Below, piece after piece: positions 10,463 to 19,402 of a stretch of 64,000 nucleotides of DNA. The position numbers were made by a program, and so were the translations under genes. The notes beneath the pieces were generated by a model. It saw nothing but the letters and a program-made list of their open reading frames with translations, searched no databases and was not told the DNA's origin. Numbering within the stretch: the stretch's first letter is position 1; each line of letters opens with the position of its first letter. Source of the stretch: Alphaproteobacteria bacterium (GTDB lineage: Bacteria; Pseudomonadota; Alphaproteobacteria; Rhizobiales; JAKIUO01); assembly GCA_024280475.1 (NCBI GenBank), contig JAJRQA010000228.1, forward strand, positions 1 through 64,000. The letters are read 5' to 3'.

Positions 10463-11857
10463 CTAAAGCGATTTAGCGATTTCTTCGGTCATTTTCTTGG
10501 CGTCGCCCAGGATCATCATGGTGTTGTCGCGATAAAAGAGCGGGTTCTCGATGCCCGCATAGCCACTGGCTAGCGAGCGCTTGTTGAACATCACGGTACC
10601 AGCTTTCCAGACCTGTAACACAGGCATGCCATAGATCGGCGAGCTTGGGTCATCTTCGGCGGCTGGGTTGGTCACATCATTAGCACCGATCACATAGACC
10701 ACATCGGCCTGCGCAAATTCGCTATTGATATCTTCCAGCTCGAACACTTCATCATAAGGTACATTGGCTTCAGCGAGCAGCACATTCATATGCCCCGGCA
10801 TACGGCCCGCAACAGGATGGATGGCATATTTGACCGACACGCCCTCTTCTTTGAGCTTGTCGCCCATTTCACGCAAAGCATGCTGGGCCTGCGCTACCGC
10901 CATGCCGTATCCTGGCACGATGATCACTGAACCAGCGTTTTTCATGATGAACGCAGCATCTTCCGCTGAGCCACGTTTAACCGGGCGGTCCTGCGCACCA
11001 TCTGAACCAGCCACAGCATCCTCGCCGCCAAAACCGCCAAGAATCACCGAGATGAAGGAGCGGTTCATGCCTTTGCACATGATGTAAGACAAAATCGCCC
11101 CAGAAGCGCCGACCAGTGCGCCAGTGATAATCAAAGCGGTGTTACCGAGCGTAAAGCCGATACCCGCAGCGGCCCAACCCGAATAGGAATTGAGCATCGA
11201 GACGACAACCGGCATATCAGCGCCGCCAATCGGGATGATGATCAAGAAGCCAAGCGCGAAAGCGGCAAATACAAGCAGCCAGAACCATGTGTGGGAACTC
11301 GACCCCATGAACCAGAAAATCGCCAGAGCGATAAAACCGGCCAATGCAAGATTGATCAAATGGCGGGCTGGCAACATGATGGGAGCGCCAGACATACGAC
11401 CATCAAGCTTCAAGAAAGCGATGATCGAACCCGTAAAGGTGATCGCACCAATGGCCGCTCCAAGTGACATTTCAAACAGGCTGACCGGATCAATACTGCC
11501 GGCTGTGCCAATGCCAAAAGCGGCTGGCGCGTTCAAGGCGGCAGCTGCCACGAAAACGGCGGCTAGGCCAACAAGCGAATGAAAAGCTGCCACAAGTTGC
11601 GGCATCGCCGTCATGGGAATTTTATTGGCAATATACGCGCCAATACCACCACCGATAGCAAGACCTGCAAAAATCATCAAATAGCTTGAGCCACCTGCGG
11701 GGATCAAAGACAGAGTCGTCAAAATGGCGATGGCCATGCCGATCATGCCAAAGCGATTGCCCTGGCGTGAGGTTTCAGGCGAGGCAAGCCCGCGCAATGC
11801 CATGATAAACAGCACACCAGAGACAAGATAGAGAAGGGCAACAAGGTTCGCAGACAT
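10463..11857 (-). CDS. pntB: NAD(P) transhydrogenase subunit beta
   Basis: Multi-TM N-terminus, 'VIIVPGYGMAVAQAQHALREMGDKLKEEGVSVKYAIHPVAGRMPGHMNVLLAEANVPYDEVFELEDIN'. Confidence 0.97.
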   Translation of the reverse strand: MSANLVALLYLVSGVLFIMALRGLASPETSRQGNRFGMIGMAIAILTTLSLIPAGGSSYLMIFAGLAIGGGIGAYIANKIPMTAMPQLVAAFHSLVGLAAVFVAAAALNAPAAFGIGTAGSIDPVSLFEMSLGAAIGAITFTGSIIAFLKLDGRMSGAPIMLPARHLINLALAGFIALAIFWFMGSSSHTWFWLLVFAAFALGFLIIIPIGGADMPVVVSMLNSYSGWAAAGIGFTLGNTALIITGALVGASGAILSYIMCKGMNRSFISVILGGFGGEDAVAGSDGAQDRPVKRGSAEDAAFIMKNAGSVIIVPGYGMAVAQAQHALREMGDKLKEEGVSVKYAIHPVAGRMPGHMNVLLAEANVPYDEVFELEDINSEFAQADVVYVIGANDVTNPAAEDDPSSPIYGMPVLQVWKAGTVMFNKRSLASGYAGIENPLFYRDNTMMILGDAKKMTEEIAKSL

Positions 11858-11860
11858 ATT

Positions 11861-12259
11861 CTAGCGGTCCTTTTTCTTGTACATGGCAAGCATGCGCTGG
11901 GTAACCAGAAAGCCGCCGAAAATATTAATGGCCGCCATAACAAGCGCCCCGAAACCAAACAGGCCGGCACTGCCAGAACCATCGAGCGCACTGACCCCAA
12001 CGGCCAGCAAAGCGCCCACTACAATCACCGACGAAATCGCATTGGTCACAGCCATCAAGGGCGTATGAAGGGCCGGTGTGACGCTCCAGACCACGTAATA
12101 ACCAACGAAAACCGCCATCACAAAGATGGAAAAAAGATAGATAAAAGGGCTGATCTCCCCACCGACACCGCCAGCAGCGAGGGTTGGTGTCGTGCCAGAC
12201 AGACAGACCGCCAAAACGATGCCAGACAGTTTCATCATGGTCGTAAATCTTCTCATCAC
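11861..12259 (-). CDS. pntA2: NAD(P) transhydrogenase subunit alpha part 2 (membrane)
   Basis: TM protein with 'VVWSVTPALHTPLMAVTNAISSVIVVGALL', 'INIFGGFLVTQRMLAMYKKKDR'. Confidence 0.93.
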   Translation of the reverse strand: MMRRFTTMMKLSGIVLAVCLSGTTPTLAAGGVGGEISPFIYLFSIFVMAVFVGYYVVWSVTPALHTPLMAVTNAISSVIVVGALLAVGVSALDGSGSAGLFGFGALVMAAINIFGGFLVTQRMLAMYKKKDR

Positions 12260-13410
12260 TTTCCTCCTCCCTCAATAAGCCGCTCGTGGACAATTTTTCC
12301 GTCACGGCAAATGAGCGTGCCGACTACCAGTTCATCTTCCCAGTCGATCGCCAGCTTCTTTTGTTCTTCATCCATAAACGGTGACAAGAATGCCAGCAGA
12401 TTGCGCGCATAAAGCGAAGAAGAATTGGCCGACAATTCCCCGGCCAGATTAAGCTCCCCCATAATGGTGACGCCCTTGTGTTTGATAATTTTGCCAGGCT
12501 GGGTCAATTCGCAATTGCCGCCACGCTCTGCGGCCAGATCGACAATCACTGCGCCAGCCGGCATGCTTTCGACCATTTCCTTGGTGATAAGCCTTGGCGC
12601 GGGACGCCCCGGGATCAATGCCGTAGTGATGACCATATCCTGACGGCTCATATGCTTGGCAACCAGCTCAGCTTGCTTTTTCTTGTATTCGTTCGACATT
12701 TCTTTGGCATAGCCGGCAGATGTTTCGGCCTGTTTGAACTCGTCGTCCTCAACGGCAATAAATTTGGCGGCTAGACTTTCGACCTGTTCTTTGGCTGCCG
12801 GGCGCACATCGGTGGCCGTGACAATCGCCCCAAGACGCCTCGCCGTGGCGATAGCCTGCAAGCCCGCCACTCCTGCTCCCATCACGAAAACGCGGGCCGG
12901 TGGCACGGTACCAGCGGCGGTCATCATCATGGGCATGGCACGGTTAAACTGCGCCGCAGCGTCGATCACCGCCTTGTAACCAGCCAGATTAGATTGCGAA
13001 GACAACACGTCCATGCTCTGGGCTCGCGTAATGCGCGGCATAAACTCCATCGCGAAGGCTGAGATGCCAGCGTTTGCGAGTTCGTTCATCTTGTCCAGAT
13101 CATCGGTGGGATTAAGGGTTGCAGCCAGAGCGGCGCCTTTTTGGATGGATTTGATATGGTCGCTATTGGGACAATTGACGCCCAAAACCACATCCGCCTT
13201 AGCCAGTTCAATGCTTATATCTGATGTGATGCGGGCTCCGGCTTCCTCATAGGCCTCATCAGAAATATCAGAACGCTCGCCCGCGCCCTTTTCGATAACA
13301 ACTTCACAGCCCTTGGCAATGAATTTCTTGGCCGATTCAGGCGACAACGCAACGCGCTTCTCCTCTTTGCTTTCGCCAGGTACAGCAATCAGGATCATGT
13401 CCAGCTCCAA
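12256..13410 (-). CDS. pntA1: NAD(P) transhydrogenase subunit alpha part 1
   Basis: 'AVPGESKEEKRVALSPESAKKFIAKGCEVVIEKGAG', Rossmann 'VFVMGAGVAGLQAIATARRLGAIVTATDVR'. Confidence 0.95.
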   Translation of the reverse strand: MELDMILIAVPGESKEEKRVALSPESAKKFIAKGCEVVIEKGAGERSDISDEAYEEAGARITSDISIELAKADVVLGVNCPNSDHIKSIQKGAALAATLNPTDDLDKMNELANAGISAFAMEFMPRITRAQSMDVLSSQSNLAGYKAVIDAAAQFNRAMPMMMTAAGTVPPARVFVMGAGVAGLQAIATARRLGAIVTATDVRPAAKEQVESLAAKFIAVEDDEFKQAETSAGYAKEMSNEYKKKQAELVAKHMSRQDMVITTALIPGRPAPRLITKEMVESMPAGAVIVDLAAERGGNCELTQPGKIIKHKGVTIMGELNLAGELSANSSSLYARNLLAFLSPFMDEEQKKLAIDWEDELVVGTLICRDGKIVHERLIEGGGK

Positions 13411-13588
13411 TTACCGCACTTGGACGCAAAAAGACGTATCACGTGCGATCAGGTCAGTTTAATAAGGGGGATTCCCGGCAGATTTTTACAAACCCACCTG
13501 CCCGCGCTTTTCTATATCAGAAACAGCACGGGTGTAAAGAGATGATCCGTAAGGACGCCATCCATCTTTCTCGTGCTAATTCAGAATA

Positions 13589-13732
13589 TTAGACGAGAAA
13601 TGCCGCCATCAGCGCCAGTATGACAAGGATCAGAACGGTGCTATAATTGGAGACCTTGATAAATCCAGCATAGGTCTTTTCGTGCTCGGCATAATCCATT
13701 TCTGGATGGCCTTTACTTGTATCAACTGACAT
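13589..13732 (-). CDS. aa3-type cytochrome c oxidase subunit IV (small TM protein, absent from the ORF track)
   Basis: Hand translation: MSVDTSKGHPEMDYAEHEKTYAGFIKVSNYSTVLILVILALMAAFLV* ; single-TM, 'MDYAEHEKTYAGF' signature. Confidence 0.82.
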   Translation of the reverse strand: MSVDTSKGHPEMDYAEHEKTYAGFIKVSNYSTVLILVILALMAAFLV

Positions 13733-13920
13733 TTTTATCTTTCCTTCCCTAAATTTTCGATCCAAATTTGAGGGACCGAAATTTTCTGGTATACTGCATT
13801 TTATCTCGTATTTGGACGCACTATAGCCTTGTTTGGTGTTTTTTCAATAGAAAGCGCACGCAAGCAGATGAAAGCCCCCGCAATCTGCGATGGAGCCCCA
13901 GATTAATCAAGGAATTCACC

Positions 13921-14592
13921 GTGAAACAAACCCTGTTATTGCTGACATTTTTATTGGTAAGTTCCCTTGCCCATCGCTCAGATAGCTTTGCGGCAGCAAA
14001 CAAAGAGCACCCCTCAGTCATTGCAGCATTAGCCTGTATTAATCAAATGGCTCCCATCATCAATGATCGCCAGATCGCAGGTCCCGATGTCTCATGTGAT
14101 ATTCCCGTGGCCCTATCTGAACAGGACCTGGATGAGCTGTTCAAGGCGGCCCTGCGCACTTCCAGTATGAGCGACAAGGTCCGAGGCACGGCAGAAAAAT
14201 ATTCCGCCGGGTTCGCCAAAACCGTCACCAATTTCAGAGCGGCCGACTGCGTGATTAAATTGCGGATCAAACGATCACTAATACTCCAAGCGCTTTCAGA
14301 CAACGACACAGTCCTGCAATTACCCGATCAGCCAGCAACATGTGATGTCACCACCAAGAAGCACAAAATCAAGAAACTGACCTTTGCCTTTTCTCCCAAG
14401 GTCGAAATGACTGGTGGCTGCGTGGCAAAATTCGCGCTCAATATGGGCAAAATCGACGCCAATTGCCGTGTCTGCTATTTCAACCGCCTTTACCTCTCAA
14501 CCAAGCTTGTCAGCCTGTGGGCCAACCATATGTCCAAGAATGCCAAACGCATCCTCAACGCGCAGCTGGGTACGCAGTGTCAAGGAGGCTAA
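13921..14592 (+). CDS. Hypothetical secreted protein (signal peptide, several Cys); GTG start preferred over ORF-track start 13768
   Basis: VKQTLLLLTFLLVSSLAHRSDSFAA signal-like N-terminus directly at 13921; no family recognised. Confidence 0.6.
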   Translation: MKQTLLLLTFLLVSSLAHRSDSFAAANKEHPSVIAALACINQMAPIINDRQIAGPDVSCDIPVALSEQDLDELFKAALRTSSMSDKVRGTAEKYSAGFAKTVTNFRAADCVIKLRIKRSLILQALSDNDTVLQLPDQPATCDVTTKKHKIKKLTFAFSPKVEMTGGCVAKFALNMGKIDANCRVCYFNRLYLSTKLVSLWANHMSKNAKRILNAQLGTQCQGG

Positions 14593-14612
14593 TCGGGCTG
14601 GACGGACAAAAA

Positions 14613-14655
14613 ATGGCCACCCCTGCTCTCGCAGGGATGGCCATCATTTTTGTTT
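14613..14655. terminator. Bidirectional rho-independent terminator
   Basis: ATGGCCACCCCTGC-TCTC-GCAGGGATGGCCAT stem flanked by A-run and T-run between convergent genes. Confidence 0.82.
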
Positions 14656-14695
14656 TACCGATCAGGTTAACCGCGCAAGCTAGGTGAACCCAGCT

Positions 14696-15301
14696 CTAGG
14701 TGAACAATGTCACGTCGGCTTTTTGGGCGACAGGCAAGAAGCTTGCAGCACCGGCATAAGACACTTCGTCAATGAAATCACTGTGCTCAAAACCAAACAC
14801 GTCGACGGTCATCTGACAGGCAACGAATTCAACATCGGCTTCAAGGGATAGCTCACGCAATTCTTCGATGGTGGCGACGCCCTTGTTTTTGAAGGTCTTC
14901 TTCATCAAAACAGTAGCCGTTGATTCAAATCCTGGAATGAGACTTGGAATAGCATTGGGCATTGAAATATTCATCTTCTGCAACCATTCAGGTCCCATGG
15001 GCATTTTCATGGGCATGGCCGGATTACCAAGTGGGCTGACTTTCAGGTCCAGCTCTTTTTGCAGCATCAGCAGGCCATAAAAGGTGAAAAAGATTTTCAC
15101 GTCCCAGCCAAGTGCGGCACCGGTGGAACCAAGAATGAAGGGAGGATAGGCCCAGTCAAGCGTGCCTCTGGTGGCGATAATGGCCATGGAAGGCGTGTGT
15201 GCGGCTTCCTTCTTCTTCATTTCTTCTTCGAATTTCTTTTCAAACCACTCGTTCATTTTATCGAGTTCGGGGCCATCGGTTGGCAGATCAGCCATATTCA
15301 T
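14696..15301 (-). CDS. DsrE/DsrF-like (DsrE2-type) sulfur-transfer family protein
   Basis: 'MAIIATRGTLDWAYPPFILGSTGAALGWDVKIFFTFYGLLML', conserved Cys in 'VEFVACQMTVDVFGF'. Confidence 0.85.
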   Translation of the reverse strand: MNMADLPTDGPELDKMNEWFEKKFEEEMKKKEAAHTPSMAIIATRGTLDWAYPPFILGSTGAALGWDVKIFFTFYGLLMLQKELDLKVSPLGNPAMPMKMPMGPEWLQKMNISMPNAIPSLIPGFESTATVLMKKTFKNKGVATIEELRELSLEADVEFVACQMTVDVFGFEHSDFIDEVSYAGAASFLPVAQKADVTLFT

Positions 15302-15409
15302 TTTGTCTCTCCTTCAAAATTCATGTTGCAGTACACTCATATCGCGTGCCTCTTGTCGAAAAATTGTACCAATTTTTCCCGGAGCACCTCAGGGGGTTTT
15401 CCCAAATCG

Positions 15410-15748
15410 TCAGCTCTTACGAATAAGAAATTCGTAGGTCCCAGCTTCTTCTTTTGTTGAAACTAGATCATTTCCGGTCTGATTGCAAAAACTCTCAATA
15501 TCTTTCACCGAACCGTGATCTGTCGAGCAAACCCGCAACATCTCTCCAGTAGTCAGTTTTTTCATGGCATTTCTGGTTTTTAAAACAGGGAGCGGACAGC
15601 TCAGGCCGGTTGCATCCACTTCAGCGCTGACAGGATTGGTTATTGAAACAGTCATGGCAATTCTCCTTTTCCAGGTCTCTTTTGACGTTCTATTGACCAC
15701 GGAGCGCGCTCCGACAAGCCCTTTGGGCGACCCATTCAAGGAGAACAA
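15410..15748 (-). CDS. TusA-like sulfurtransferase (true start probably MTVSITNPVSAEV...)
   Basis: 'EVDATGLSCPLPVLKTRNAMKKLTTGEMLRVCSTDHGSVKDIESFCNQTGNDLV' CPxP-type TusA motif. Confidence 0.88.
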   Translation of the reverse strand: MFSLNGSPKGLVGARSVVNRTSKETWKRRIAMTVSITNPVSAEVDATGLSCPLPVLKTRNAMKKLTTGEMLRVCSTDHGSVKDIESFCNQTGNDLVSTKEEAGTYEFLIRKS

Positions 15749-16110
15749 ACCAGTTGGTCTGTATTAGAGATAATGTATATTCGAATGTTTGTCGAGGGCT
15801 TGAAGGCTAAAATTTGCGTGATCTGTTTGTTTGTCTTTACGAGGGCCATAAATTTCTTGCCCCCAAAACAGCGGTAAAAGTGAGACTTTTTGTACGTGTG
15901 TGCTGCACGCCCTATGCAATTTTCATGAAATGGGCTAAAACATCTTGCATAGTGGCCCAGTACGCTGACAGACTTACAAGCAATCAAGATTGCTTGAAGT
16001 GTTACGGCACTGTGCCGAAATAACGCACGTGTTAAACACTTCTTAAGATGTTTTATTCTTAATATGAGTAATACACCTGAAATGAATGGCCGGTAATAAA
16101 GAGAATAGAC

Positions 16111-16620
16111 ATGAAAAATGCTACTGCTTTAACGCTCGCAATCATCGCAGCCAGCGCGATCGTCACGACGCTCCCCGCGCAGGCTTTGCAGCTCAAGGAA
16201 ACTTATAAAGACTGGGCTGTCTATGTGCATGAAAAAGACACCAGCAAAACCTGTTTTGCCATTTCCAAACCAATGGATATGAAACCCAAAGGCGTCAATC
16301 GGGGAGATGTTTTCTTTTATGTATCCTCTTGGCCCGGCGATAAGGTGAACAACGAAATCAGCATCAAAATTGGCTATCCGCTCGACGGAGAATCTGCTCC
16401 ATCAGCAAGTATTGGTGCCGATCAGTTCAATTTATTCGCCGAAGGGGACAAGGCGTTTATCGCCGATGAAACCGTTGAGATCAATCTTGTGAAAGCCATG
16501 AAAAAAGGCTCCACACTGGTGATAAAAGGGCGCTCCAAACGCGGTACCGCTACGACTGACAAATATTCTCTGGCGGGAATTTCAGCCGCTCTTAAACGGG
16601 TTAATTCTGAATGCAAATAA
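16111..16620 (+). CDS. Invasion-associated locus B (IalB)-like secreted protein
   Basis: Signal peptide; 'YKDWAVYVHEKDTSKTCFAISKP...FFYVSSWPGDKVNNEISIKIGYP'. Confidence 0.8.
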   Translation: MKNATALTLAIIAASAIVTTLPAQALQLKETYKDWAVYVHEKDTSKTCFAISKPMDMKPKGVNRGDVFFYVSSWPGDKVNNEISIKIGYPLDGESAPSASIGADQFNLFAEGDKAFIADETVEINLVKAMKKGSTLVIKGRSKRGTATTDKYSLAGISAALKRVNSECK

Positions 16621-16649
16621 GCATTTTGAACGATTGAATAATTTCAAAC

Positions 16650-16687
16650 GCCCCGTAATGATAATCACATTGCGGGGCTTTTTTTGT
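16650..16687 (+). terminator. Rho-independent terminator
   Basis: GCCCCGTAATG-ATAATCA-CATTGCGGGGC followed by TTTTTTTT. Confidence 0.85.
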
Positions 16688-16795
16688 GTTAGGGTCAGAT
16701 TGAAATTTCATTGCTCAATTTTATTGAGTTTTGTAAGCAGCCTTGAGGCAATGGCCCAGGGCACCGGCTGATCAACGCAAAGAGGTCCCCCCAGA

Positions 16796-17260
16796 ATGCT
16801 GCAACGACTGATAAAAATAATCAATAATCTGGCAGATCCCCAACCCGAAGATACCCTACTGCCCCAAGAGGACTATAAACTGGCAGCCGCAGCCCTGCTT
16901 GTTCATGCAACCCTGGTTGATGGCAATGCCGATAACAGCGAAAAGTTGAAATTGCGGCAATTATTGCGAGACCATTTCGATTTGAGCGAACAAGATGTGG
17001 GCGCTTTCATCAAGCTGGCCGAACAAGAAGAACAAAATGCCGTGGATCTTTATGGCTTCACAAGAAGGCTCACCAGGCAACTGGACCCTGAAGGGCGTTT
17101 GGAAATCGTAGAAATGCTTTGGGAAATCGCCTTCAGCGATGGGGTCCTGCACGAATATGAAACCCATTTGATCTGGCGGGTTGCCGAGCTCATGCATGTC
17201 TCCACCCGTGATCGGATCAGATTGCGCCAGCTGGTCGAAGCGCGGCATACTAAAACATGA
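16796..17260 (+). CDS. TerB-like tellurite-resistance-type family protein
   Basis: 'LAAAALLVHATLVDGNADNSEKLKLRQLLRDHF...LEIVEMLWEIAFSDGVLHEYETHLIWRVAELMHVS'. Confidence 0.85.
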   Translation: MLQRLIKIINNLADPQPEDTLLPQEDYKLAAAALLVHATLVDGNADNSEKLKLRQLLRDHFDLSEQDVGAFIKLAEQEEQNAVDLYGFTRRLTRQLDPEGRLEIVEMLWEIAFSDGVLHEYETHLIWRVAELMHVSTRDRIRLRQLVEARHTKT

Positions 17261-18093
17261 TCTCCAGCGCCCCGCAACAACTCGCCCCTATTACCATTAT
17301 TACCGGGGGATCAGAAGGGATCGGCAAGGCGCTGGCGCTCGAATTTGCGCAAGGAGGCTTTGATCTGCTGCTGGTGGCGCGCAGTCAACAAAGGTTGGAA
17401 AAAACAGCGCACGAAATTTCAGCAACTCATGACATCAACGTCCTGACCCTCAAATGTGATCTTGCTGAAGAAGATAGTGGCGGCAAGATCACCAGCTTTC
17501 TCAAACACAAAAACTACTATTGCCAATATCTCGTCAATAATGCCGGGTTTGGACTGGCAGGCGACTTTGCCAAGCATGATGAAGCAACAATCCGTAATCT
17601 GGTTGACCTGAATGTACGCGCCCTGACCGATCTTTCACGACAATTCCTGCCAGATATGCTTGAGCGAGGCGATGGGGGTATTTTAAATATTGCCTCCATG
17701 GGGGGGCTTTTACCTGGGCCCTATCAAGCAGCTTACTATGCCAGCAAAGCCTATGTCATATCGCTAACAAAGGCTTTATCATGGGAGTCTTGGGGAACCG
17801 GAGTGCAAATCAGCGCCCTTGCTCCAGGACCCGTGAAGACTAAATTTCACGCCCGCATGGGCGCCCGCTCGGAGCTTTATGTCAAGTCTGGTGCCGGCAT
17901 CAGTGCTGCAAAGGCCGCCCGCATGGGCTATAGTGGATTTATGTGTGGTAAATGCCTCATCATCCCTGGTATATTAAGCCAACTAGGCGCCGTTGCTTTG
18001 AAAATCATTCCCCATGATCTATTGATGCCATTCATGGCCTGGTTTTTGAAGGCGCGGATTCAGCACAATCCTAAAAGTGGGGACCGGTTTTAG
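17257..18093 (+). CDS. Short-chain dehydrogenase/reductase
   Basis: 'IITGGSEGIGKALALEFAQGGFDLLLVAR', 'NNAGFG', 'YYASKAYV'. Confidence 0.93.
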   Translation: MISSAPQQLAPITIITGGSEGIGKALALEFAQGGFDLLLVARSQQRLEKTAHEISATHDINVLTLKCDLAEEDSGGKITSFLKHKNYYCQYLVNNAGFGLAGDFAKHDEATIRNLVDLNVRALTDLSRQFLPDMLERGDGGILNIASMGGLLPGPYQAAYYASKAYVISLTKALSWESWGTGVQISALAPGPVKTKFHARMGARSELYVKSGAGISAAKAARMGYSGFMCGKCLIIPGILSQLGAVALKIIPHDLLMPFMAWFLKARIQHNPKSGDRF

Positions 18094-18144
18094 GAATAAA
18101 TTGTGCGGCTGCGAAAAGAGCAATCCTAAAAGTGGGGACCCGTT
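18066..18144. repeat. Direct repeat of 24 bp (one mismatch), 55 bp apart
   Basis: CAATCCTAAAAGTGGGGACCGGTT (18066) and CAATCCTAAAAGTGGGGACCCGTT (18121); first copy runs into the SDR stop codon. Confidence 0.85.
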
Positions 18145-18189
18145 ATCAAAATAGGTTTGTAGCAAGCATGGAGATCGCGAACATATACA

Positions 18190-18969
18190 ATGCTTAAAAC
18201 AGCTTCTTCCCTCACCGAGGCATTAAAGCAACCGGGATCAAAATCGGACGCCACCAAACAGGGCTCTACAAGCAACCCTGTTTTGCTATTGTTACACCAA
18301 AAAAAATCATGCGCCGGAGCGGTTGGTGAATGGCTTGAAAATCACGGCTATACACTTGATATCAAACGACCCACACTTGGCGAAAAACTACCGCAAACCC
18401 TGGAAAAACATGCTGGCCTTATCGTCTTTGGCGGCCCCATGAGCGCCAATGACGAAACCCCCGAAATCAAGAGCGAAATTAACTGGCTGACCCTCGCCCT
18501 GGAACAAAAGGTTCCCTATTTTGGCATTTGTCTTGGCGCGCAATTGATGGTGCGCCAACTTGGCGGTGAGGTTAAACCACATAAAAAGGGGTTAGTAGAA
18601 GTTGGCTATCATCCGCTCAAAGCAACGAGCGCTGGAACGCAGCTTCTACCCGATTGGGCGGATAAATATTTTCAATGGCACAAAGAAGGTTTTAGTCTGC
18701 CCACAGAAGCCGTTTCTCTGGCGACTGGCCAACGTTTTGAAAATCAGGCCTTTTGCTTTAATAACCACGTTTTCGGAGTGCAATTTCACCCAGAGATCAC
18801 CAAGCCCATAATCAAACGCTGGTCATCCGAGGCTTCTCATATGCTGACAAAAAAAGGCGCTCACATTGCGGAGCGCCTGTTGGCAGACCATCAAAAATAT
18901 GGGGTGGCACAGCAAAACTGGTTGCACCAGTTCATGAGCCGTTGGACCTCGACGTTCAGGGCGCGCTAA
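18190..18969 (+). CDS. Class I glutamine amidotransferase (GMP-synthase-type GATase domain)
   Basis: 'PYFGICLGAQLMVRQLGGEV', 'VFGVQFHPEIT'. Confidence 0.9.
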   Translation: MLKTASSLTEALKQPGSKSDATKQGSTSNPVLLLLHQKKSCAGAVGEWLENHGYTLDIKRPTLGEKLPQTLEKHAGLIVFGGPMSANDETPEIKSEINWLTLALEQKVPYFGICLGAQLMVRQLGGEVKPHKKGLVEVGYHPLKATSAGTQLLPDWADKYFQWHKEGFSLPTEAVSLATGQRFENQAFCFNNHVFGVQFHPEITKPIIKRWSSEASHMLTKKGAHIAERLLADHQKYGVAQQNWLHQFMSRWTSTFRAR

Positions 18970-18981
18970 TCGCGACCTGAT

Positions 18982-19182
18982 TTATTTAATGCTGCTATTT
19001 GATGTAAAAAGCGGCGTCATGGATAGCTGCAAATTTTGATGTTTGCCACTTACATGCGCTTTATCAGCTTCAAAGATCAAAAAACCGATCAAGAAGCTTG
19101 CGGCAAATACTGCCAGCGAAACTACACGAATATCTTTCATCACTACTACCCCGAAGAACTTCTTATGCGACATGCACAACAA
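18982..19182 (-). CDS. Possible small membrane/secreted protein (MKDIRVVSLAVFAASFLIGFLIFEADKAHV...)
   Basis: ORF with N-terminal hydrophobic helix in otherwise empty intergenic space; no family recognised. Confidence 0.3.
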   Translation of the reverse strand: MLCMSHKKFFGVVVMKDIRVVSLAVFAASFLIGFLIFEADKAHVSGKHQNLQLSMTPLFTSNSSIK

Positions 19183-19402
19183 AACAAGAAATCAACTTTA
19201 CGAGATACTAACAGTCAAAGACTGCCTAAAGCTTAACGACTCCGCCAAGAATGTAAAGCTGCATCTCCCACTCGATATGGGCCTGACCTGTTAGGCTTCA
19301 ACCCTGGAACCGCATGTATATACGAATATTCGAATATTAGTCCAGTGTATTTTTGTCGCATAAGTTGTAACGCTACAGTTTGACGAAAATTTGTCCCGAT
19401 AA

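Noticed and set aside
10463-13410. Transhydrogenase encoded by three genes (pntA1, pntA2, pntB)
   Set aside because: Split PntA is a common arrangement in Alphaproteobacteria, not novel.
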